Under the pieces are notes generated by a model. The model had not been told where the DNA came from. It did no database searches and saw only the letters and a list, made by a program, of their open reading frames with translations. Source: Brachymonas denitrificans (GTDB taxonomy: Bacteria > Pseudomonadota > Gammaproteobacteria > Burkholderiales > Burkholderiaceae_C). From it: a stretch of DNA of 64,000 nucleotides. The stretch lies in NCBI RefSeq assembly GCF_907163135.1, contig NZ_CAJQUA010000001.1:1503001-1567000 (forward strand). The letters run 5' to 3'. Positions 19,506 to 29,239 of this stretch are shown one piece after another; the first letter of the stretch is position 1; every line of letters begins with the position of its first letter. The position numbers and the translations under genes are program-made.

Positions 19506-19957
19506 AAACCGAGCGCAAACCCCTCCACTGGCTGCTGGCCGCTTCCCTGGCACTGAACCTCGGCGTGCTGGGCGCCGTGGCCTGGCAGCAATGGCGCCCG
19601 CAGGCCGCTGCGCAGCACCTGACCGACATGCTGGAACTGGATGCCGCGCAACGCCAGCAATGGCAGGCGCTGGAGCGCCCCTTCCTGCAGGACCTCAATG
19701 GCAACTGGGAGCAGATCCGCCAGCATCGCGAGGCACTGGTAAAGGCGATTTTCTCGGCCACGCCGGACCTTTCCGCCATCGCCCGCGAACAGGCGCGCAT
19801 CGCCGAGTTGCAGAACGCGCAGCAGCAACGCGTCATTACCCAGTTGATGGCCGAGCGCGAATTGCTCAACGACACGCAGCGCGCCAGACTGCTGGCCCTG
19901 CTGCTCAGCCGCTACTCCGCCGAACCGACGCAGGAAGAGCAGTTGCACGGCAAATGA
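19502..19957 (+). CDS. Spy/CnrX-like periplasmic metal-resistance (sensor) protein
   Basis: A 151-residue protein with an N-terminal membrane anchor (WLLAASLALNLGVLGAVAW) and a periplasmic, all-helical Gln/Ala/Arg-rich domain (LTDMLELDAAQRQQWQALER, IAREQARIAELQNAQQQRVI). This resembles the heavy-metal resistance/ZraP/CnrX family, whose members bind metals or act as periplasmic sensors. Third in the sigma/anti-sigma operon, it most likely modulates the anti-sigma factor. It has few His/Cys/Met residues, so metal binding itself is uncertain. Confidence 0.75.
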   Translation: MKTERKPLHWLLAASLALNLGVLGAVAWQQWRPQAAAQHLTDMLELDAAQRQQWQALERPFLQDLNGNWEQIRQHREALVKAIFSATPDLSAIAREQARIAELQNAQQQRVITQLMAERELLNDTQRARLLALLLSRYSAEPTQEEQLHGK

Positions 19958-19976
19958 CGGGGATGGCCACGGCCAG

Positions 19977-20001
19977 GGAACTTTTTGCGCTCCCATTCGT
20001 T
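19977..20001 (+). promoter_or_regulatory. ECF-type promoter before the DUF6448-like gene
   Basis: GGAAC at 19977-19981, a 16-nt spacer (TTTTTGCGCTCCCATT) and CGTT at 19998-20001. It shares the T-rich start and the CATTCGTT end of the element before the sigma gene. It lies 52 bp upstream of the start codon at 20054. Confidence 0.7.
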
Positions 20002-20053
20002 TGAATGAACAAGCCGGATATCACGGTGATTTTCATTCAGCAAGGAGAACATC

Positions 20054-20677
20054 ATGCTTACCACTTCCCTTATCCTGTCGGCCATCGCCCTGTTTGCCCT
20101 GATCGCCCTCACCCCGCGTCGGGCCAGCGCGCACTGCGACACCGAAGACGGACCCGCAGTGGTCGATGGTTACAAGGCACTGCAGACCGGCAACATCAAC
20201 TACGCCCTCAAATGGATCTTCGCCGACGGTGAAGCCGAACTGCGGCCCATATTCGAGCGTGCCATCCGCGTGCGTGCGTTGGGCGGCGAAGCAGCCGAGC
20301 TGGCCGACCGCCACTTCCTGGAAAACCTGGTGCGCATCCATCGCGCCGGAGAAGGCGCCGGTTATGACGGCATCAAGCCTTCCGGCACCGCGCTCGACCC
20401 AAAGGTGGTGGCCGCCGATGCCGCCATGCTCGATGGCAATCTGCAGCCGCTGCTGAAACTGACGCCAGCCGAGCAGCATGCCGAACTGCAGGCACGCTTC
20501 GAGCGCGCCCGTGCCAGCCTGGGTTTCGATGTCAACGATGTCGCCGCCGCCCGTGCGCACGTGGAAGACTATGTGTCGTTCTTCAAGTACGCCGAAGGCC
20601 ACGATCATGGACACGGACACGGCGGTGGTTGCGGCCATGGGCACGACCACGGCCATCATCAGCCTCACGCCCACTGA
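20054..20677 (+). CDS. DUF6448-like exported protein with His-rich tail
   Basis: A 207-residue secreted protein. A signal peptide (SLILSAIALFALIALTPRRA) ends before SAHCDTEDGP. The body contains KALQTGNINYALKWI, ELADRHFLENLVRIHRAGEG and a second, internally similar half (DGNLQPLLKLTPAEQHAELQ), resembling the DUF6448 family as I remember it. The last 27 residues are His/Gly repeats (GHDHGHGHGGGCGHGHDHG), a probable metal-binding tail. AAGGAG precedes the ATG. It has its own ECF-type promoter and sits 3 bp before the signal-peptidase gene. Exact role unknown; metal stress is plausible. Confidence 0.75.
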   Translation: MLTTSLILSAIALFALIALTPRRASAHCDTEDGPAVVDGYKALQTGNINYALKWIFADGEAELRPIFERAIRVRALGGEAAELADRHFLENLVRIHRAGEGAGYDGIKPSGTALDPKVVAADAAMLDGNLQPLLKLTPAEQHAELQARFERARASLGFDVNDVAAARAHVEDYVSFFKYAEGHDHGHGHGGGCGHGHDHGHHQPHAH

Positions 20678-20680
20678 GCC

Positions 20681-21148
20681 ATGAGCAGCCTCTGGCTCTG
20701 GCTGGCAGCCCTGGCGACCGCGGCCCTCGCGGCGCTGGGCTTCCGGCGCTACCTCGGCCTGGTGATCCGCGTGCATTCCCGATCGATGCTGCCCACGCTG
20801 CGTGCAGGGCAGCTTCTTTTTGCGCGCCCTCTGCGCGATACCGCCCAACTCCGCCATGGAGACATCGTGGTGCTGCACTCGGCGGAGCTGCGCGAACGCA
20901 TCATCAAACGCCTGATCGGGCTACCCGGTGACACACTGGTGATGGATACTCAGGGCCTGCAACGCAATGGCGAGCAGGTCATTGAATCCTATGTCGCACA
21001 CCCCGGGGGACGGGCCGGCCATTGGCAAGTGCCTCCTGGGCACTACTTCGTGCTGGGCGACAACCGCGTCGCCTCCAGCGACAGCCGCAGCTGGCAAGCT
21101 CCGTATGTGCAGCCCGATGCCATCGTTGGCGTTGCAAGAGGCAAGTGA
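20681..21148 (+). CDS. small S26-family signal peptidase
   Basis: A 155-residue membrane-bound serine protease of the type I signal peptidase family. A single N-terminal anchor (residues 4-21) is followed by VHSRSMLPTLRAG with nucleophile Ser35, ERIIKRLIGLPGD with general-base Lys76, and GDNRVASSDSRSW near the end. It is much shorter than housekeeping LepB, so it is probably a specialised paralogue. It starts three bases after the DUF6448-like gene, is presumably in the same ECF-controlled transcript, and may process a product of this block. Confidence 0.88.
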   Translation: MSSLWLWLAALATAALAALGFRRYLGLVIRVHSRSMLPTLRAGQLLFARPLRDTAQLRHGDIVVLHSAELRERIIKRLIGLPGDTLVMDTQGLQRNGEQVIESYVAHPGGRAGHWQVPPGHYFVLGDNRVASSDSRSWQAPYVQPDAIVGVARGK

Positions 21149-21232
21149 CACCCCCTGGATCGGTGGACAGAACGAGCACCCCACCCTCAATCCCGACTCC
21201 GCCTCGGAGAGCCGAGGACAGTCCGGCACACC

Positions 21233-21259
21233 AGCGCCTGCAACGAAGGGCGCTTTTTT
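21233..21259 (+). terminator. intrinsic terminator after the signal-peptidase gene
   Basis: AGCGCC at 21233-21238 and GGCGCT at 21249-21254 form a six-bp stem with a 10-nt loop, followed by six T residues. It separates the DUF6448/signal-peptidase transcript from the next ECF-type promoter. Confidence 0.65.
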
Positions 21260-21280
21260 CAAAAAAAATGTGCAACCCGT

Positions 21281-21306
21281 GGAACTTTCCCCGTTCCCCA
21301 CTCGTT
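21281..21306 (+). promoter_or_regulatory. ECF-type promoter before a periplasmic-protein gene
   Basis: GGAAC at 21281-21285, a 17-nt spacer starting TTT, and CGTT at 21303-21306. It is the third copy of the element also seen before the sigma and DUF6448-like genes, lying 60 bp upstream of the start codon at 21367. Confidence 0.65.
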
Positions 21307-21366
21307 AGTACATGCAAGCCGACTGATTCGGCCCTTTTCAATCCGAACCATTCAAGGAGAATCCTC

Positions 21367-21852
21367 ATGCAACGCCGTACCATGCCCCTCATCCTCGCCC
21401 TCGTCCTGTCCACGCCGCTGGCGGCCTTTGCGGCCGACAACGCCCACAACCACGGCGCCGCCAGCGAAACCCACACCATCCAGCTGAACAACGGCAAGAA
21501 GTGGGCCATCGACGCGCCGCTGCGCAAGGGCATGGAATCCATCCAGGCATCCACCAACAAGACGCTGCACCGCATCCACGCAGGCAAGGCCACCTCGAGC
21601 GACTACGCCGCCTTCAACAAGCAGGTGAATGAGGATGTCGCCTATATCGTCAAGAACTGCAAACTCGATCCCAAGGCCGACGCAGAACTCCACGGCCTGA
21701 TCGGCCAGATGATGAATGGCGCCGAAACAGCCCAAGGCAAGCAGGGCGATGCCAAGCGCGCCGATGGCGTGGTGAACGTGGCCAAGGCCCTGAACACCTA
21801 CGGCGACTATTTCGACCATAAGGGCTGGAAGAAGATCGACCTGGGCCACTGA
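21367..21852 (+). CDS. exported protein of unknown function
   Basis: A 161-residue protein with a clear signal peptide (MPLILALVLSTPLAAFAAD) and a mature domain that looks mostly helical. The N-terminal mature stretch is His/Asn-rich (NAHNHGAASETHTIQ), followed by GKKWAIDAPLRKGMESIQAS and VAYIVKNCKLDPKADAELHG. I do not recognise a named family with confidence. AAGGAG precedes the ATG at 21367. It has its own ECF-type promoter and completes the plus-strand block, so it is probably an effector or sensor of the same envelope response. Confidence 0.7.
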   Translation: MQRRTMPLILALVLSTPLAAFAADNAHNHGAASETHTIQLNNGKKWAIDAPLRKGMESIQASTNKTLHRIHAGKATSSDYAAFNKQVNEDVAYIVKNCKLDPKADAELHGLIGQMMNGAETAQGKQGDAKRADGVVNVAKALNTYGDYFDHKGWKKIDLGH

Positions 21853-22000
21853 GCCTCAGCCGGGCGCAGCACGGCGCCCTGGCCCTCCGGGACGATACAC
21901 TCCCGCGACGGGAAAGACCGTGCAGCACAGAGCAAGAGGATGGTCGCAAAGACACCATCCTCTTTGTCATTTCGGGCGTGGCGCGCCCGAAACCGCCCGC

Positions 22001-23122
<1,122 letters not shown>

Positions 23123-23325
23123 CTAGGGAATGGTCGTTCCGGAAGCGCGAGTCCAGGCGCTCCATGCCGAGAGCATACCCGGTCTGCACAGGCTGCACTC
23201 CGTCGCCAACGCATCACGCCCGCAGTCCGCCCATATCCTTCCCGATCGCGCAGTTGGTCACGTTTCGGCAGCCTACCGCGCCATCGCAACGGACTGATTG
23301 CCCGACGCCTGCGCTGCACCTCCGC

Positions 23326-23351
23326 AACGCCACCTCCGGGTGGCGTTTTTT
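23326..23351 (+). terminator. intrinsic terminator with no recognised gene upstream
   Basis: AACGCCACC at 23326-23334 pairs perfectly with GGTGGCGTT at 23339-23347 across a four-base loop (TCCG), followed by T residues to 23351. It reads in the plus direction, but the nearest upstream gene (frmA) is on the minus strand, so it may end a small RNA. Confidence 0.75.
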
Positions 23352-23437
23352 GCGTCTACGCCACGCATTGCGCCCGCAAATTCGGCTTTTTCGGCAGGCC
23401 TTTCCAATTAGCACAACCGTGCATCGGGGTTGCTCCC

Positions 23438-23443
23438 TATAAT
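23438..23443 (+). promoter_or_regulatory. candidate -10 element (TATAAT) upstream of asd
   Basis: An exact TATAAT hexamer in GC-rich surroundings. No good -35 hexamer is found 16-18 bp upstream (the sequence there is around CAACCG). Transcription would begin close to 23450, next to the ATG of the candidate leader peptide. Confidence 0.4.
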
Positions 23444-23450
23444 CGTTTGC

Positions 23451-23552
23451 ATGTCTAGCAATGTTGCCTTCTGCCCCCAGTGCGCGCCTTCCGGCGTCCG
23501 GGCTGCGGCATTGCCTGCTCCCATCACCAAAACGACAACCATCAAGGGCTGA
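23451..23552 (+). CDS. candidate leader peptide of asd
   Basis: A 33-codon ORF that begins MSSNVAFCPQC and ends PITKTTTIKG before its stop. Five of the last nine codons are Thr or Lys, with two Ile as well, all end products of the aspartate pathway in which asd acts. That pattern recalls attenuation leader peptides such as ThrL. No ribosome-binding site is visible; with the TATAAT 7 bases upstream, the mRNA could be leaderless. A 7-bp hairpin follows at 23649-23674, but there is no classical terminator. The call is speculative. Confidence 0.35.
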   Translation: MSSNVAFCPQCAPSGVRAAALPAPITKTTTIKG

Positions 23553-23648
23553 CTGCTCGGGTTCGTCGTGCGCCAAATCCGGCCGGACGAGCCGGCTGCA
23601 AACCTCCCCTGAAAACCTGCGTTGCCGTTCGGTGGCCCTGCTTTGGCA

Positions 23649-23674
23649 CGGACACGGTGGCGATGGTGTGTCCG
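23649..23674 (+). promoter_or_regulatory. hairpin in the asd leader
   Basis: CGGACAC at 23649-23655 is fully complementary to GTGTCCG at 23668-23674, with a 12-nt loop. Five T residues come only 14 nt later (23688-23692), so it is not a standard terminator. It lies about 40 bp before the asd start. Confidence 0.35.
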
Positions 23675-23715
23675 GATGTCTGGTTCATTTTTGAAAATCG
23701 CGAAAGGTGTGCACG

Positions 23716-24852
23716 ATGAAAGTTGGAAACGTAGTAGGTCTGGTGGGCTGGCGCGGCATGGTCGGCTCCGTGCTGATGGACCGCATGCAGGCAGAGAATG
23801 ACTTTGCCCTGATCGAGCCGGTGTTCTTCTCCACCTCCAACGCCGGCGGCGCTGCCCCGGCCATGGCCAAGAACGAGAAAACCCTGAAGGACGCGCACGA
23901 CATCGAAGCACTGAAGAAGTGCGACATCATCCTGACCTGCCAGGGTGGCGACTACACCAACGAGGTGTTCCCCAAGCTGCGCGCCGCCGGCTGGAACGGC
24001 CACTGGATCGACGCTGCCTCCGCCCTGCGCATGGAGAAGGACGCCGTCATCGTGCTGGATCCCGTCAACATGCCGGTGATCAAGAACGCCATGGCCAACG
24101 GCGGCAAGAACTGGGTGGGCGGCAACTGCACCGTGAGCTGCATGCTGATGGGCGTGGGCGCACTGTACAAGGCCGGTCTGGTCGAGTGGATGAGCACCCA
24201 GACCTACCAGGCCGCTTCCGGCGGCGGTGCCCAGCACATGCGCGAACTGCTGACGCAGTACGGCACGCTGAACGCCGAAGTCAAGGCCCTGCTGGATGAT
24301 CCCAAGAGCGCCATCCTCGAGATCGACCGCATGGTCGTGGCCAAGCAGCGCGCCCTGACCGCTGCCGAAACCGCCAACTTCGGCGTGCCGCTGGGTGGCA
24401 GCCTGATTCCGTGGATCGACAAGGATCTGGGCAACGGCCAGTCGCGCGAGGAATGGAAAGGCATGGCTGAAACCAACAAGATCCTGGGCCTGGGCGCCGA
24501 CTTCGGCTCCAGCGAGATCCCGGTGGACGGCTACTGCGTGCGCGTGGGCGCCATGCGCTGCCACAGCCAGGCGCTGACCTTCAAGCTGAAGAAGGATGTG
24601 CCCGTGGCCGACATCGAAGCCATGATCGCCGCCGACAACGACTGGGTGAAAGTGGTGCCCAACACGCGTGAAGCCACCGTGCAGGACCTGACACCCGTCG
24701 CCGTGACCGGCACCATGACCATCCCGGTCGGCCGTATCCGCAAGCTGGCCATGGGCCCCGAATACGTCGGCGCGTTCACCATCGGCGACCAGCTGCTGTG
24801 GGGCGCTGCCGAGCCGCTGCGCCGCATGCTGCGCATCCTGCTGGAGGCGTAA
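23716..24852 (+). CDS. asd: aspartate-semialdehyde dehydrogenase
   Basis: Asd (378 residues) reduces aspartyl phosphate to aspartate semialdehyde, the branch point to lysine, threonine, methionine and diaminopimelate. The N-terminus [18 protein letters not shown] is the NADP-binding loop, [16 protein letters not shown] holds the catalytic Cys, and [19 protein letters not shown] carries the catalytic His. A GTG lies three codons upstream, but the ATG at 23716 with AAAGG before it starts like the family. It is followed by fimV, a conserved neighbour in Burkholderiales. Confidence 0.97.
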   Translation: MKVGNVVGLVGWRGMVGSVLMDRMQAENDFALIEPVFFSTSNAGGAAPAMAKNEKTLKDAHDIEALKKCDIILTCQGGDYTNEVFPKLRAAGWNGHWIDAASALRMEKDAVIVLDPVNMPVIKNAMANGGKNWVGGNCTVSCMLMGVGALYKAGLVEWMSTQTYQAASGGGAQHMRELLTQYGTLNAEVKALLDDPKSAILEIDRMVVAKQRALTAAETANFGVPLGGSLIPWIDKDLGNGQSREEWKGMAETNKILGLGADFGSSEIPVDGYCVRVGAMRCHSQALTFKLKKDVPVADIEAMIAADNDWVKVVPNTREATVQDLTPVAVTGTMTIPVGRIRKLAMGPEYVGAFTIGDQLLWGAAEPLRRMLRILLEA

Positions 24853-24890
24853 GCACCATTGCCGCTGCCTGGCGGCAGTACCGCGTCATG

Positions 24891-24921
24891 GGCGCAACGT
24901 CTTCGGGCGCTGCGCCTTTTT
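24891..24921 (+). terminator. intrinsic terminator after asd
   Basis: GGCGCA at 24891-24896 pairs with TGCGCC at 24911-24916, followed by five T residues. It separates asd from fimV. Confidence 0.7.
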
Positions 24922-25001
24922 GTTGCGCGGCCAGGAACGGACCGCATGTAACCCCCCTTTTCCGGCCATTGTGAGCCACCCCAGGCAGTTAGACTATCGC
25001 C

Positions 25002-26372
25002 ATGAATATCTGCCGCCCTGCTTTCCCGCTTGATCGTCCTGCACATGCGCTCGCTGCCGCGGCCCTCCTTGTCTGCATTGCACTCCCCGCAACGGCGCAA
25101 CAGGCGACTGCTCCTGTATCGGACCCGGCTGCAATCGTGGTGCAAACCAAGCCCGGTGCCATGGTCAGCCGCATTGCTTCCGCGCATCGTCCGGCAGGCG
25201 CTTCCATCGACCAGATGCTGCTGGCCATCCTGCAGGCCAACCCCGATGCCTTCATGGCCGGAAATATCAACCTGCTGAAGAAGGGGGCAGCACTGACCAT
25301 GCCCGCCGCAGCCGAGGTTCTGGCCACCCCTGCTGCCGATGCACGTCGCCAGATCCAGCAGCAGAATGCGGATTTCGAAAAGCACGGCTATCGGCTGGTA
25401 CAGATGGCAGCAGCCTCAGCCGCGTCCTCTGGGGCAAGCTCTGCAGCCAGTCCTGACGCATCTGCCACCGCACCTGCACTGATGGCAGGTGCCGCCAGTG
25501 ACCCGCAGGCTTCGGCAGATGCCGTCGCATCGCCTCAGGCAGTGACGGCTGCGACCGCCAACACTGCTTCGGCCGCTTCCCAGGCAGCCGACGCGGCACC
25601 CCCGGCGGTCGCCGAGCCCATTACAGCAGCCAACGCGACTGACGGGGCTTCTGCTCCTGCACTGTCCGCATCCGATGTAGCCAGCGCCACTGCCGCTGCG
25701 GCTGCCGTCAGCGCCCCCGCAGAATCCGCCAGCGCACCTGGCGCCGCAGCTCCTGTTCCGGCTACCGACAGCGGCATCAACCCGCTAACGTGGCTGGCTG
25801 CCGGTGCTGCCGTGCTGCTTGCCAGCGTGGCCTGGCTGATGCTGCGCATCCGCCGCATGCGGGAAGAAGAGCGCCTTGCTGCCGAGGCTGCCGCGGCCCA
25901 GCCCCGCGCTGCTGCCGAAGCCCTTTCCCGCGTCTGGAACGTGGATCACCAGACCGCTGAATCGTCCTCCACGGCCCAAGCTCCTGCTGCCACAGAGACA
26001 CCCGGCACTGCGGACGCGCTCACCGCTGCGCCAGCAAGCGCAGCCACCCAACCCGAAGCCTCTACGGCCGAAATCGACGGCCTCACGCTCGACCTGAGCG
26101 CACTGGAAGAGGCAAGCACAAACGCTCCCGCCATCCAGCCCCGCACCTTCGACTTCAGCAGCATCGACCTCGAACTGGAAGACGAGTCAGACACCACGAC
26201 GAGCCCCGAAGCACTGCTGGCCCGTCTGGAACTCGCCCGCGAATTCCTGGCCATCTCCGATTTCGACGGTGCCCGTACGCTGGCAGAAGAAGTCGCGGAC
26301 AAGGCCGACGAGGAACTGGAAGCGCAAGCCCGACAGCTACTCGACGCAATCGACGCCGCGGAAAAACAGTGA
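25002..26372 (+). CDS. fimV: FimV-like pilus-assembly/polar hub protein
   Basis: A 456-residue inner-membrane protein. A signal sequence (AHALAAAALLVCIALPATAQ) is followed by the FimV N-terminal motif (DQMLLAILQANPDAFMAGN, then INLLKKGAALTMP). Next comes a long Ala/Ser/Pro-rich linker (about residues 140-255), one transmembrane segment (WLAAGAAVLLASVAWLML, about 267-284), an acidic linker, and a C-terminal FimV domain (ALLARLELAREFLAISDFDG). FimV proteins anchor type IV pilus and chemosensory machinery at the pole. It is shorter than Pseudomonas FimV. Its stop overlaps the truA GTG start. Confidence 0.88.
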   Translation: MNICRPAFPLDRPAHALAAAALLVCIALPATAQQATAPVSDPAAIVVQTKPGAMVSRIASAHRPAGASIDQMLLAILQANPDAFMAGNINLLKKGAALTMPAAAEVLATPAADARRQIQQQNADFEKHGYRLVQMAAASAASSGASSAASPDASATAPALMAGAASDPQASADAVASPQAVTAATANTASAASQAADAAPPAVAEPITAANATDGASAPALSASDVASATAAAAAVSAPAESASAPGAAAPVPATDSGINPLTWLAAGAAVLLASVAWLMLRIRRMREEERLAAEAAAAQPRAAAEALSRVWNVDHQTAESSSTAQAPAATETPGTADALTAAPASAATQPEASTAEIDGLTLDLSALEEASTNAPAIQPRTFDFSSIDLELEDESDTTTSPEALLARLELAREFLAISDFDGARTLAEEVADKADEELEAQARQLLDAIDAAEKQ

Positions 26373-27178
26373 ACGCAGACAAGCCCCGCATGCGCATCGC
26401 CCTTGGCGTCAGTTATCTCGGCACCGCCTACAACGGCTGGCAAAGCCAGCCCGATGGCCAGACCGTGCAGGACAAACTCGAACTGGCTCTGCAACGTTTC
26501 ACTGACGGCCCGTCCGTCAACACCCTGTGCGCCGGCCGCACGGATGCCGGCGTGCACGGCCTGATGCAGGTGGTGCACTTCGACACCGACATCCGGCGCG
26601 ATACCAATTCCTGGGTACGCGGCACCAACACCTATCTGCCGCCCGACATCGCCGTGCAATGGGCGGCCGAGGTGCCGGACAGCTTCCATGCGCGCGCGGC
26701 AGCCATCGCGCGCCGCTACGTCTATGTGCTGATGGAATCGCCCGTGCGCCCCAGCCTGGAGGCCAACCGCGTCGGCTGGGTGTTTCGCCCGCTCGACCAG
26801 ACCGCCATGCAGGATGCAGCCGGGCGCATGCTCGGAGAGCATGATTTTTCCAGCTTCCGCGCCGCCGCCTGCCAGGCGCTCAGCCCGGTCAAGACGGTGC
26901 AGCGCATTGCCATCAGCCGTCGCGGCGCCTACTGGCGCTTCGAATTCCAGGCCAACGCCTTTCTGCACCACATGATCCGCAACATCATGGGTTGCCTGAT
27001 CGCGGTGGGCCACGGGCACAAGCCGCCGCAATGGATCGACGAGGTACTGGCCGCGCGCAGCCGCGATGCCGCCGCGCCCACCTTTGCACCGGGCGGACTG
27101 TACTTTGCCGGGCCTGTCTATGAAGCGCACTGGGGATTGCCGGAGCGCACGGCCAGTTTTGACTGGCTGCCAGGCTGA
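26369..27178 (+). CDS. truA: tRNA pseudouridine(38-40) synthase TruA
   Basis: TruA converts uridines 38-40 of tRNA anticodon arms to pseudouridine. The protein (269 residues) has the catalytic Asp59 in CAGRTDAGVHG, the N-terminal VSYLGTAYNGWQSQP and the C-terminal FLHHMIRNIMGCLIAVG. The start taken here is GTG overlapping the fimV stop (GTGA). An ATG at 26390 (MRIALGVSYLG) is equally possible. Sequential coupling to fimV and trpF is the standard arrangement in Burkholderiales. Confidence 0.96.
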   Translation: MNADKPRMRIALGVSYLGTAYNGWQSQPDGQTVQDKLELALQRFTDGPSVNTLCAGRTDAGVHGLMQVVHFDTDIRRDTNSWVRGTNTYLPPDIAVQWAAEVPDSFHARAAAIARRYVYVLMESPVRPSLEANRVGWVFRPLDQTAMQDAAGRMLGEHDFSSFRAAACQALSPVKTVQRIAISRRGAYWRFEFQANAFLHHMIRNIMGCLIAVGHGHKPPQWIDEVLAARSRDAAAPTFAPGGLYFAGPVYEAHWGLPERTASFDWLPG

Positions 27179-27277
27179 GCGCCCAGGCATTTGCCACCGT
27201 TCACGGGCTTCGCCAGCGCCCAGATGCTTTTTCAGGGTCGGCGCATGATCCGGCCCGCCGTCCTTGACAATAGCGCC

Positions 27278-27952
27278 ATGCAACATCCCCGCACCCGCAT
27301 CAAAATCTGCGGTTTCACCCGCGAACAGGACATCGACGACGCCGTGGAAGCCGGCATCGACGCCGCCGGCTTCGTGCTCTACGCCCCCAGCCCGCGTGCC
27401 GTCACGCCGCAGCGCGCCGCCGAGCTGGCGCGCCGCCTGCCGCCCTTCGTCACGCCCGTGCTGCTGTTCGTCAATGCGGACGACGCGCTGCTGGCGGAAG
27501 CTGCCGAGGCCGTGCCCCAGGCGCTCTGGCAATTCCACGGTGACGAAACGCCCGAGCGCTGCGACGCTGTAACAGGAAACGGCCGCCGCCCCTACCTGCG
27601 TGCCGCCCGTATTCCGCTGGGGGATGACGCCCCGCGCTTCGACTTGCTAGAATTCAGCCATCTGTATTCAAACGCCCAGGCCATCCTGCTCGACGCCCAT
27701 GTCGACGGTTATGGCGGTGGCGGCAAGGCATTCAATTGGTCACAGCTTCCAACAAACGTCGACGCTCGCCTCGTTTTGAGTGGTGGGTTGACGCCTGCAA
27801 ATGCGGGCGATGGCGTGCGCCTGTTGCGCAAGCGCTGTAAATCGCTGTCGGTGGATGTCAGTTCCGGCGTAGAGTCGGCCAAGGGCATCAAGGACGCCGG
27901 CAAGATCCGTGCCTTCATCGCCGCCGTGCGCGCGGCCGACAGCACGCCCTGA
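27278..27952 (+). CDS. trpF: phosphoribosylanthranilate isomerase
   Basis: TrpF (224 residues) isomerises phosphoribosylanthranilate in tryptophan biosynthesis. The TIM-barrel motifs RIKICGFTREQDIDDAVEAG (catalytic Cys), FVLYAPSPRAVTP, LWQFHGDETPERC, ILLDAHVDGYGGGGKAFNW (catalytic Asp) and LSGGLTPANAG are all present. The frame is open from 27191, but the ATG at 27278 gives the family N-terminus. trpB begins 12 bp after the stop. Confidence 0.96.
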   Translation: MQHPRTRIKICGFTREQDIDDAVEAGIDAAGFVLYAPSPRAVTPQRAAELARRLPPFVTPVLLFVNADDALLAEAAEAVPQALWQFHGDETPERCDAVTGNGRRPYLRAARIPLGDDAPRFDLLEFSHLYSNAQAILLDAHVDGYGGGGKAFNWSQLPTNVDARLVLSGGLTPANAGDGVRLLRKRCKSLSVDVSSGVESAKGIKDAGKIRAFIAAVRAADSTP

Positions 27953-27964
27953 TCGAGAATTCCC

Positions 27965-29239
27965 ATGTCTGCATATTCCCAACCCGATGCCAACGGGCAC
28001 TTTGGCAAATACGGCGGTGCGTTCATCTCCGAAACGCTGACGCACGCCATCGACGAACTCAAGCAGGCTTACGCCCGCTATCAGCACGACCCCGACTTCA
28101 TTGCCGAGTTCAAGCACGAACTGGCGCATTTCGTCGGCCGTCCCTCCCCCATCTATCACGCCGCGCGCATGAGCCGCGAAATGGGCGGCGCGCAGATCTA
28201 CCTCAAGCGCGAAGACCTGAACCACACCGGCGCGCACAAGATCAACAACACCATCGGCCAGGCGCTGCTGGCCAAGCGCATGGGCAAGCCGCGCGTGATT
28301 GCCGAGACCGGCGCCGGCCAGCACGGCGTGGCCACCGCCACCATCTGCGCACGCTACGGCCTCGAATGCGTGGTGTACATGGGCGCGGAAGACGTGAAGC
28401 GTCAGTCGCCCAATGTCTACCGCATGCACCTGCTGGGCGCCAAGGTGGTGCCGGTCGAATCCGGCAGCCGCACGCTCAAGGATGCGCTGAACGAAGCCAT
28501 GCGCGACTGGGTCACCAACGTCGACAACACCTTCTATATCATCGGCACCGTGGCCGGCCCGCACCCCTACCCCATGATGGTGCGCGATTTCCAGAGCATC
28601 ATCGGCGAGGAATGCCTGACGCAGATGCCCGAGCAGAATGCCGGCCGCCAGCCCGATGCCGTCATCGCCTGCGTGGGCGGCGGCAGCAATGCCATGGGCA
28701 TCTTCTACCCCTACATCAAGCACGAAAATACGCGCCTGATCGGCGTGGAAGCCGCTGGCGAAGGTCTGGATACCGACAAGCACGCTGCCAGCCTGCAAAT
28801 GGGCGCCCCGGGCGTGCTGCACGGCAACCGCACCTACATCCTGCAGGATGCGAACGGCCAGATCACCGAAACGCACAGCATCAGCGCCGGCCTGGACTAT
28901 CCCGGCGTCGGCCCCGAGCACGCCTGGCTGCGCGACACCGGCCGTGCCGAGTATGTCGGCATCACCGACAAGGAAGCGCTCGAGGCCTTCCACTACCTGT
29001 GCCGCACCGAGGGCATCATCCCCGCGCTGGAATCCAGCCATGCCGTGGCCCATGCCATGAAGTTGGCCAAGACCATGTCGCCCGATCAATCCATCCTGGT
29101 CTGCCTGTCCGGCCGTGGCGACAAGGATATCGGCACCGTGGCCGACCTGTCCGGCGTCGATTTCTACGATCGCCCGTCCATGCGCGGCCATGTCGTCAAG
29201 GGTGGCGCCGGCCAATCCGGTGAAGGAGTCCAGCAATGA
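27965..29239 (+). CDS. trpB: tryptophan synthase beta chain
   Basis: TrpB joins indole and serine to give tryptophan, using PLP. The product has 424 residues. Lys92 in [16 protein letters not shown] forms the PLP Schiff base; [10 protein letters not shown] is the phosphate-binding loop, and the catalytic Glu lies in [14 protein letters not shown]. The C-terminal [11 protein letters not shown] is conserved. The last four bases overlap the trpA start (29236-29239), giving translational coupling between the two subunits. Confidence 0.98.
   Translation: MSAYSQPDANGHFGKYGGAFISETLTHAIDELKQAYARYQHDPDFIAEFKHELAHFVGRPSPIYHAARMSREMGGAQIYLKREDLNHTGAHKINNTIGQALLAKRMGKPRVIAETGAGQHGVATATICARYGLECVVYMGAEDVKRQSPNVYRMHLLGAKVVPVESGSRTLKDALNEAMRDWVTNVDNTFYIIGTVAGPHPYPMMVRDFQSIIGEECLTQMPEQNAGRQPDAVIACVGGGSNAMGIFYPYIKHENTRLIGVEAAGEGLDTDKHAASLQMGAPGVLHGNRTYILQDANGQITETHSISAGLDYPGVGPEHAWLRDTGRAEYVGITDKEALEAFHYLCRTEGIIPALESSHAVAHAMKLAKTMSPDQSILVCLSGRGDKDIGTVADLSGVDFYDRPSMRGHVVKGGAGQSGEGVQQ

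Noticed and set aside
27264-27269. TTGACA before trpF as a -35 element
   Set aside because: No -10-like hexamer at the right spacing; the position would fall inside the trpF coding sequence.
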